Of a DNA stretch of 12,500 nt, positions 6,661 to 12,500 are shown piece after piece. Origin of the DNA: Nymphaea colorata. Lineage: Eukaryota; Streptophyta; Magnoliopsida; Nymphaeales; Nymphaeaceae. Where the stretch lies: assembly GCF_008831285.2 (NCBI RefSeq), contig NW_022205067.1, positions 1 through 12,500 of the forward strand, in the 5' to 3' direction. Made by a program: the position numbers and the translations under genes. The notes under the pieces were generated by a model. The model was not told the origin of the DNA. It searched no databases and was given only the letters and a program-made list of their open reading frames with translations. Each line of letters opens with the position of its first letter. The stretch's first letter is position 1.

Positions 6661-8865
6661 CTTGACGTTGACAGGCTCTGCACCTTGTGCAAGGACGATT
6701 CGATGATCGTAAGCCCTTTTTGGCGGTAAGCCTTTGGGCTCATCAAAAATCTCTGGAAATCGGTCCAAGACCGATTGAATCATAGGTGGAATTGGTTCTT
6801 CCACCTTCTCTTCGGAGAAAGGTACATCTGTTGCCAATGTAAGAACCCAACACGCTGGTTGGTCATGTTGGATGGACCTTAGTGCTGTTTTGGGACGCGT
6901 GGAGCTGGCGAGTCCCTGAATCGTTATCGATTCCTCTTCTCCTTCAGGGATGAAAGTCATAGAGAAGTTCTTTACATCCCAATGAATATCTTTCCATGTT
7001 AGAAACCATGGCATGCCCAAAATTAAGTCGACTCCCTCTAGGGGAATGACGAGACAATCGACTTTGAAAGCCTTCTTTTTGACGGACACGTCAAGGCCTT
7101 TTCCTTCGTGAATGCACTTGAGCCTTAGTCCCCCTCCCACGATGATAGTTTGTGGGTTGCTCTCGGTGAGAGTGATTCTACACCTTTCAGCGGCTTCCTC
7201 AGTAAGGAAGTTGTTGGTGGCTCCGCTGTCGAGCAATATTAAGACCTTTTGGCCATTGATACGGCCAAAAACACGCATGGCGTTTGCCTTATGGGGGTCT
7301 TGAATCGAATGGAGAGATTCGACCTCTTCTGATTTCTCTTCTTTGGTCGGTGTCTCTTCTTGATGCGTTTCTTTAGGCTCAATTTTCTTGCCTTTTCTTC
7401 TAACTAGGATTTCCTCATCAGACGAGGAGCTTGAATCTGAACTGGAGGAGGAATCGCTTTCGGAGCTAGAGCTGGTCTCTGGCTCATCAATCACCACTAT
7501 ATTAAAAAGTGCTTTGCACTGGTGATTTTTATCCCACTTGCCCTCACATCTAAAACACAGGCCTTTCTTCCTGTATTCTTCGATTTGTTTGGGGGACAAG
7601 TAACGAGTAGGGAGTTCACGGCCTGGACGTGGATTCGGCCTGAACTCGTTCCCTCTGTTGTAGGGAACCAATTCCCTTCCTTTGTTCTCTCGGAACTTGG
7701 TTCGAGAAGCAGAGGAGAAGGAAGGTTTCTTCCTCTGTTTATCAGCCCTGCGAGCCTTTTTCTCTCGCTTTTCCTCTTTTCTCTCTTCAATCCGCTCTTC
7801 ATACAGTCGGGCCATAGTGAAGCATTCTTCGAGATGATCGAAACGATGTATCTTCATCTCGCGTTTGATATCGCTTCTAAGGCCTCCTTTGAATGCTCCA
7901 ATTAGAGCCTTCTCGGGCCACTGTACCATGCTAGCTAGTCTTTCGAACTGCTTTTGATAGGTGGGCACGTTCGAAGTTTGAACTAAATTTTTGAGGTCCT
8001 CGTCATAATCGATGAACGTGGACTCTCCAAAGTGAAGCTGCAAACTAGCCTTGTACTTTTCCCAAGTGGGATCGACTGTCTTGTGCTCAAACCATAGATA
8101 GTGGGTGGTCGCTTTGCCAGTCATGTTGGCTGTAGCGATTTCTATCCATTCTTCTTGTGGAATACGATGGCACATGAAGAAACGTTCTGCCATGAATAAC
8201 CACTCTCTGAGGTGCTCTCCGTTGAATTTTGGAAAGTCGTACTTGACAAATGGTGTACGTCTTTCTTCTATACGAGGTGGTTCTCTTCGAGTTCTCCGTG
8301 GGCGAATAGGTGATTCATCTTCACCATCAGATAATTCGTACATTGGGTTTTGAAGAGTTTGGCCTATCCGTGGGCCACGAGGAGTCCTGTAGTATTCGCT
8401 ATAGGGCTCTTGTTGGTACCTGTCTTGTGGGGGACGCATGAGCCTACCCCCTTCCGTGCTTGTCCCAACGTGAGATATGTTGTTGGGATTGATCTCAGTG
8501 TCGGTCTGATAGCCAGGTACTGCTAACAAACCTTTCCCTTTCTGTGCATTCAGACCCTGAGTGGTCCTCTCCGCGACCATGGCTTGCGTTTGGTTGGTAG
8601 CCATTTGACGGAACATGGCCCGTATCTCGTCCATTTCTTTTTGACGGTCGGCGTTTTGACGGTCCATTTCCTTCTTTCTAAAATTCTCTACCTTAGCCAT
8701 GTCGGTACGCATCTGTAATAACTCTTTTTCTATGCTTAGGATGCGTCCTAAGGCATAGTCGGGCACTTGGCCTCTTTGAGTTGGCTGAGCCTCTTCGGGG
8801 GTGTCATGAGGATTCTCCTCAAGCACGGGCTCATCTGAGTTAACATTCTTTTTTGATTTTCCCAT
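6547..8865 (-). CDS. gag-pro: Gag-protease polyprotein (intact part of gag-pol, running into RT)
   Basis: This is one open frame of 772 codons from the ATG at 8865; an open TTG codon lies six codons upstream, but eukaryotic initiation favours the ATG. In order it shows a charged coiled-coil segment (8602-8748) and a retrotransposon Gag capsid domain (about 7789-8247). A Lys/Arg/Glu-rich linker follows, then a zinc knuckle C-X2-C-X7-H-X-C (7516-7557) that binds genomic RNA. Next come a Ser/Asp/Glu tract (7411-7488) and an aspartic protease (about 6949-7278) with active-site DSGA at 7219-7230 and an ILGMPW motif near 7000. Gag and protease share one frame without a stop, as usual in chromoviruses. 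Reading stays correct into the RT N-terminus (PYRYG, 6646-6660) and is lost by a missing base near 6634-6637; the last 30 codons to the stop at 6547 are out-of-frame residue. Gag forms the particle and protease matures it. No break is seen over 2.2 kb. Confidence 0.93.
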   Translation of the reverse strand: MGKSKKNVNSDEPVLEENPHDTPEEAQPTQRGQVPDYALGRILSIEKELLQMRTDMAKVENFRKKEMDRQNADRQKEMDEIRAMFRQMATNQTQAMVAERTTQGLNAQKGKGLLAVPGYQTDTEINPNNISHVGTSTEGGRLMRPPQDRYQQEPYSEYYRTPRGPRIGQTLQNPMYELSDGEDESPIRPRRTRREPPRIEERRTPFVKYDFPKFNGEHLREWLFMAERFFMCHRIPQEEWIEIATANMTGKATTHYLWFEHKTVDPTWEKYKASLQLHFGESTFIDYDEDLKNLVQTSNVPTYQKQFERLASMVQWPEKALIGAFKGGLRSDIKREMKIHRFDHLEECFTMARLYEERIEERKEEKREKKARRADKQRKKPSFSSASRTKFRENKGRELVPYNRGNEFRPNPRPGRELPTRYLSPKQIEEYRKKGLCFRCEGKWDKNHQCKALFNIVVIDEPETSSSSESDSSSSSDSSSSSDEEILVRRKGKKIEPKETHQEETPTKEEKSEEVESLHSIQDPHKANAMRVFGRINGQKVLILLDSGATNNFLTEEAAERCRITLTESNPQTIIVGGGLRLKCIHEGKGLDVSVKKKAFKVDCLVIPLEGVDLILGMPWFLTWKDIHWDVKNFSMTFIPEGEEESITIQGLASSTRPKTALRSIQHDQPACWVLTLATDVPFSEEKVEEPIPPMIQSVLDRFPEIFDEPKGLPPKRAYDHRIVLAQGAEPVNVKPYRYGHSQKRRSNAYSKRCSKAASSDRVAALFLHPSY

Positions 8866-8893
8866 TTTGACTTTGCAAATCAAAAACTAACCT

Positions 8894-8912
8894 AGCTGAA
8901 ATCCAAATACTG
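8894..8912 (-). promoter_or_regulatory. Candidate 3' splice acceptor before gag
   Basis: The minus strand has a T-rich stretch ending TTTCAG at 8896-8901, about 30 bases before the gag ATG. It is a plausible plant acceptor, though the pyrimidine tract is interrupted by purines. A second weaker donor, C/GTAAGT at 9206-9211, could pair with it and keep the primer site. Confidence 0.25.
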
Positions 8913-9384
8913 ACACAACTGCCACTCTTAACACCAATCCTAGACTGCTGACTCTGTCACGCTGCCGCTGCCACTACTTGAGCCGCCGCGCGTGAGTCCT
9001 AAGGCAAGGGAGACGGGTTGGCCCGCCTAAAGCCGCGCTACGCCTTAGCGCCTAGGCAATCTCACCTCGCTCTCGGCCGGGCTTCAAAAAGCCTGAATCG
9101 TCACACCCGCCTGGTGTCTCGACGACGAACCTCGAGCTTAGCTGCCCTCGGGTGTACGTTGTGTACAGCCCTACACTTGCTAAAATCGAGCAAGCGAAGC
9201 CTAGAACTTACGCAATATAATGCTGGGAGTCGTGGTGCCTACACTCTAGCGACGACTCTGAAAAACCGAAATACCCTGACAAGAAGACCCGAAACTGATA
9301 CCTCTGAAATTCTGCCGTCTGAAGTACCTTCTGACTGAATTCTTCGTAGGTCGGGTGCTCAAACTGACAGATCTAGTCTCAAGT

Positions 9385-9398
9385 TGGCTCTGATACCA
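9385..9398 (-). other. Primer binding site for initiator tRNA-Met
   Basis: The minus strand reads TGGTATCAGAGCCA, complementary to the 3' end of plant initiator methionine tRNA including its CCA tail. It lies two bases inside the 5' LTR edge, the expected spacing. It primes minus-strand DNA synthesis and fixes the element's orientation and the inner LTR boundary. Confidence 0.95.
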
Positions 9399-9898
9399 AT
9401 TGTTAGGCCTCGTCCCGACTAGGCCAGAATTTCCTAACCAAGACGCTCCTACTGCCAAGACCGACTTGAGTACTTCCTAAAAACCAAAAATCCCTAAGTA
9501 AAATTAATACAAACAATCTACCCGGCCGGACAAATCCCGGCGCAAAATCCCTAGGACAAGGTACAAAGAGGTTAAGTTCCCAAACCTAACTACGGAATAA
9601 CCTACTACAGACCACTACAAGGGTTACAGGCTAGTACAATCGCGAGCGATACAAGATTACTCTCAACTCACTCACAAACCATTCCAAACCATGCAAACCC
9701 CTCTAACGAACAAACCACACCCAACAAAAGCAAATGGGTAGGTCTGCTCCTTGCGACCGTGTCTCGGGCAATAGGGCCCTCGAGGTGCCACAGAGAGGAG
9801 CTTGGCCGAAGCCTTGGCTAAAACAGCAAATTAAACAAACTAGATGAATTCCTAATGCAAAAGCAGAATTAACACCCTCCCCGAATCTACAAGGGCTG

Positions 9899-10463
9899 GA
9901 GAGCGTTACCGGCCAAGGCGCTGCCTTGACTGTGCCGAGAGACCACGAGGCAGAATTGCCTAGACCCCGGGTATTGCAGCTTACGAGCCGGCGTGAAGCG
10001 CGCGGCCTGGACAGCCTCCTGCTGTCGGACGGACTGACGATGTACTGCCGTGGGTAGCCACCTACTGTCGGAGACGAGCCTGCGAGTAAGCAGCCGAGAC
10101 GGATGCTTGCTGCCGGGTGAGGACAGTCGGGCAGAACGTCGGCCGGGACTGCGGTTCACTGTCGTCTGTAGTCAGACAGATGACGCGACCGAGCACAGAC
10201 GGGGCACCCACCTGCTGCGAGCGTCGAGCTGGATGCGCGGCCTCCTGTCGCCTCTGGTGCGGACGGGGAACCACGGAGCTGTCGGAAGGTGCAGACGACC
10301 GCCTGTCGTCTGTGATGCGCCTACGAGATGCGGCGCGGCCGAGGGGGGCGAAAGCCTTGCGGCAGTGCCTACCTACCTGGCACTGGAAGTGGCTCGGCCA
10401 CGGGTGTCTGCAGAGGATGCCGACGACGGCGCGGGTGGCCGAGGAGCTGACCGAGGACGGCTA
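9899..10463. other. CpG-rich segment of right LTR
   Basis: This is the counterpart of 640-1210, with the same base composition. Relative to the left copy it has about 15 substitutions and three one-base indels concentrated between roughly 9928 and 10350. Confidence 0.6.
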
Positions 10464-10734
10464 GCGAGCGGCTAGCGTCTCCGGCTGTTCCTGGTCCCTA
10501 ACTAAGGTCGGGTTAGCTTGGACGGGCGGGGCTCTACGGGTAGGCTGGTTAAGTGAAGTGAGGTTAAGGGCTCGGGTAGGCTAGAGGAAGCAGAGTTTAG
10601 GTGCGGAAGGTGGGTTAACCTAGCTACTAGGTGGGCTAAGCCGAGAGGTAGAAGAGGAAGCAAGGCTCGGAAGTTAGGACTTAGCGATCTGGTTGGAGAA
10701 GAGAAGAGATCACAAGTGAGCTCGGTTGAGTCTG

Positions 10735-10884
10735 GTCAACGGGACACTCGAGGTAAGCTCGAGTCAACTGGGTTCAACCTAAGATGGCTCGGGTTTGACC
10801 GAGTTCCTACTAGGCTAGGTCAGGTCGGGTTCAGTCAACTTGGGTCAAGACCTAGAAGAAGTTGACTAGGCTAGGTTTAGTCAA
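10735..10884. promoter_or_regulatory. Array of seven TTGAC W-box cores, right LTR
   Basis: This is the counterpart of the array at 1468-1617. All seven cores are retained even though the copies differ by a substitution in the base next to the first core. Confidence 0.5.
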
Positions 10885-11075
10885 GGTCTAGCGGGGTTAG
10901 GACCAAGTGGGTTAGGTTGAGAAGGTGAGAGCCTGGATGCTTGCCACTTGGCAAGATGAACGATTTTAGCTAAGACGCGAGACGGGTTCCTCGCTCTAAG
11001 GGGACAACGGTCCACTTTCCTAAAGCTAAAGGGGGTAGACTAAGACACGAACTCGAGAGGGAGGGGCAGCTGGTG

Positions 11076-11540
11076 ACGTGGGCTGAAGGGGTCTCTCAAT
11101 GAAGAGGATGATGATGCGTGGAAAGATGGAGGGTTAAGATTAGCTGCAGTTTGGCGAAGTGGGGGAAGTGGCCAAGGGAGGAACGAGTCCTAAGGTGCTT
11201 TTCCTAAAGTTTAGGGGGAGAGGCGCGAGTTGGGGGAGTGGTGCGCTAAGGGGGAAAAGTAATGGGATAGGTGGCGAGGTACGAGGACTTAGTGAAAAAG
11301 TAACTTCGTGAGGTGGAGGGAGTGCTAGGTCGTGGTCCTCCAGATGTTGACACGTGGCTAGATGAGTGGCCAAGGATTAATGCGACTAGGTAAAAGGCTT
11401 AGTCAAAAAGCTAGAGGGCGAGATGGCGTCAAGGGTCCTAGACTCAAGGGAGTAGTGTTCCTAAGGTTTCTCTACGTGGGACACTTAAGAAATAACTGTA
11501 ATTCGGATTAGGGAAAAGGCTTGGATGGATGACACGTGGC
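11076..11540. promoter_or_regulatory. ACGTGG (G-box/ABRE-like) cluster, right LTR
   Basis: This is the counterpart of 1808-2269. ACGTGG is at 11076 and 11474, and CACGTGGC at 11351-11358 and 11533-11540. All four motifs are unchanged. Confidence 0.35.
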
Positions 11541-11561
11541 AGGATCAAGGGACGAGAATGA

Positions 11562-11571
11562 ACTTACCTAG
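11562..11571 (-). promoter_or_regulatory. Candidate 5' splice donor in the transcribed 5' LTR
   Basis: The minus strand reads CTAG then GTAAGT, a perfect AG/GTAAGT plant donor, identical in the left LTR at 2291-2300. It would lie about 1 kb downstream of the predicted transcription start. Joined to the acceptor at 8896-8897 it would remove 2,672 bases including the primer site, shortening the leader of a translated mRNA. This is inference from consensus only. Confidence 0.35.
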
Positions 11572-12500
11572 TTCAGCCGAAGTCGAGTAGGTTCGCACTT
11601 GGTGAAGCCGGTGGCGCGGTTTGAGTGATGCTTCCAACTTTGACCGATGTGCCCTTGTCGCCTTCACTAGAGCTTTCGCCAGGGCAGGGGCAATTTCATC
11701 CTTTCATGCCTGGGATCACGAGCCGGCCGGAAAGTGCAGGACTGATCGGAGAAACAGCAGAATTCTGGCTAACAACCGAACTCTCTATTCCACCGTCGGA
11801 TGGGGCTCGGAATATACCAATGCGATGCTTGGAGGCTAGCGCTTCCAGCAAGCGTCCGAATGATGATATTCCACAGATAAAGCTCTCAATACAGCAGAGT
11901 TGGCTCTGCTATACCGAGGGGCAGGTTGGCAGAAACAGGCCGTAGGATCTAACTCGGATTCGTGGCCGTTTCCTCAATCGCCAACCGAACTTGGGCGCGG
12001 TTAAGTCGCCGGTAACATTACTTCCTCAAAATGGATTGAATCGCGTCTAGAGAGAGTCTTCACCGAAGAATCTCAAGATCTGCTCTCGGGTAGGCCGAGA
12101 GAAGAACGTGAACCTGGGAGTGCTCTCCCCTAGATCGAGAATCTAATCAATTTGGAGAAAGCTTTGAAACCAAACTACTAACCTTTCACCGTCGATATTG
12201 AATCCGTTTTCCAGATTCAACCTTCCCTGCTGCAGCGCCGGCCTTTCAACTTCACCGTGACCGTGAAGAAGGTGCTGGTTTCTGCAGAACTGCTGTTCGG
12301 ATGGGGAAGAAGCCGGGGACAAGGGAGGGACCTTCGCCGGTGAGGAAGAAGATCCGCCGCAAGCCTTCTAACCTGAGCGTTGGCTGGTTCACCGGCGGTG
12401 CTCCGAGTTCTTCAATGGAGGAAGAAACGCCACGGTAGAAGGGGGCGCGAGGGGATGAGAGGGCACAAGCTTGCACTCACGAGCAAGGGCTGTGCTTTGA

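Larger units (their letters stand above)
8866..9400 (-). other. Untranslated leader between 5' LTR and gag
   Basis: These 535 bases hold the primer binding site at the LTR edge and a GC-rich stretch at about 8965-9080 with palindromic words such as CCTAGG and repeated GCGC. They also hold the candidate splice sites. No convincing ORF is present. By family analogy RNA dimerisation and packaging signals would be expected here, but none can be identified by eye. Confidence 0.75.
137..12500 (-). mobile_element. Long-LTR Ty3/gypsy chromovirus retrotransposon, right end truncated by window
   Basis: Two long direct repeats (137-3980 and 9401 onward) enclose a 5,420-bp internal region. On the minus strand the order is 5' LTR, primer binding site, leader, gag, protease, RT, RNase H, integrase, chromodomain, polypurine tract, 3' LTR. 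The order protease-RT-RNase H-integrase defines Ty3/gypsy, and the C-terminal chromodomain defines chromoviruses. Total size should be about 13.1 kb. The LTRs differ by roughly 0.9% substitutions in a hand count, suggesting recent insertion. I do not assign a clade: LTRs this long are common in Tekay/Del elements, but the RT does not obviously read as Tekay, so a tree is needed. Confidence 0.95.
9401..12500 (-). repeat. 5' LTR, partial (about 3,100 bp in window)
   Basis: This copy aligns almost base for base with 137-3228. It starts with TGTTAGGCCT, two bases from the primer binding site, which makes it the 5' LTR. The window ends before its TATA box and U3. In a hand alignment the differences from the left copy are about 27 substitutions and about 15 indels. 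Most indels are one base within short runs (for example one extra C near 9454 and one extra G near 10350); one is a 3-base insertion near 11313. Substitutions cluster in the part matching 660-1085 of the left copy. Confidence 0.95.

Noticed and set aside
7112-7905. + strand ORFs opposite gag (7112-7303 and 7522-7905)
   Set aside because: They are mirror frames of the intact gag-protease reading frame, with no features of their own.
9018-9338. + strand ORF of 106 codons in the leader region
   Set aside because: It opposes the element's transcription, overlaps the leader and resembles no protein.
1-12500. Bacterial-type systems (CRISPR, toxin-antitoxin, phage defence)
   Set aside because: There are no spaced repeats, ribosome binding sites or operons. 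All coding content is explained by a plant retrotransposon.

Overview
The window looks like flowering-plant nuclear DNA. It is almost entirely one long Ty3/gypsy LTR retrotransposon of the chromovirus type, lying on the minus strand. No host gene can be recognised; only the first 136 bases lie outside the element. The plant call rests on the family (Gag, protease, RT, RNase H, integrase and C-terminal chromodomain, in that order), the initiator-methionine tRNA primer site, and the lack of bacterial gene packing.

Layout, read along the + strand: 1-136 is flanking DNA of unknown nature. 137-3980 is the element's 3' LTR (3,844 bp, bounded by TGTTA...TAACA). 3981-3997 is the polypurine tract. 3829-6636 is pol, which still shows its domains but is cut by about twelve single-base frame breaks. 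6547-8865 is an intact gag-protease reading frame that runs into the start of RT. 8866-9400 is the untranslated leader, with the primer binding site at 9385-9398. 9401-12500 is the 5' LTR, cut off by the window end. Its missing part should run about 750 bp past the window, giving an element of about 13.1 kb.

The two LTR copies align over about 3.09 kb. My hand comparison finds about 27 substitutions (about 0.9%) and about 15 short indels, so the insertion appears young. Three things stand out. (1) pol is broken about once per 215 bp, while 2.2 kb of gag-protease next to it has no break. That means either homopolymer consensus errors or a gag-competent element mobilised with borrowed pol. (2) The LTR is very long. 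A TATA box near its U3 side predicts about 3.2 kb of transcribed LTR before the primer site, with a textbook splice donor inside it and a plausible acceptor just before gag. (3) The LTR is rich in plant stress-type motifs: a seven-copy TTGAC array, five further TTGAC cores and a perfect TTGACC-containing palindrome in U3, and four ACGTG motifs.

How the parts work together: transcription from the 5' LTR would give an RNA that encodes Gag, which forms the particle. Protease would cut the polyprotein, RT/RNase H would copy the RNA starting from tRNA-iMet, and the integrase-chromodomain would insert the DNA into chromatin. As written, this copy could make Gag and protease but not a continuous RT-RNase H-integrase. 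No CRISPR array, tRNA, rRNA or recognisable host gene was found.
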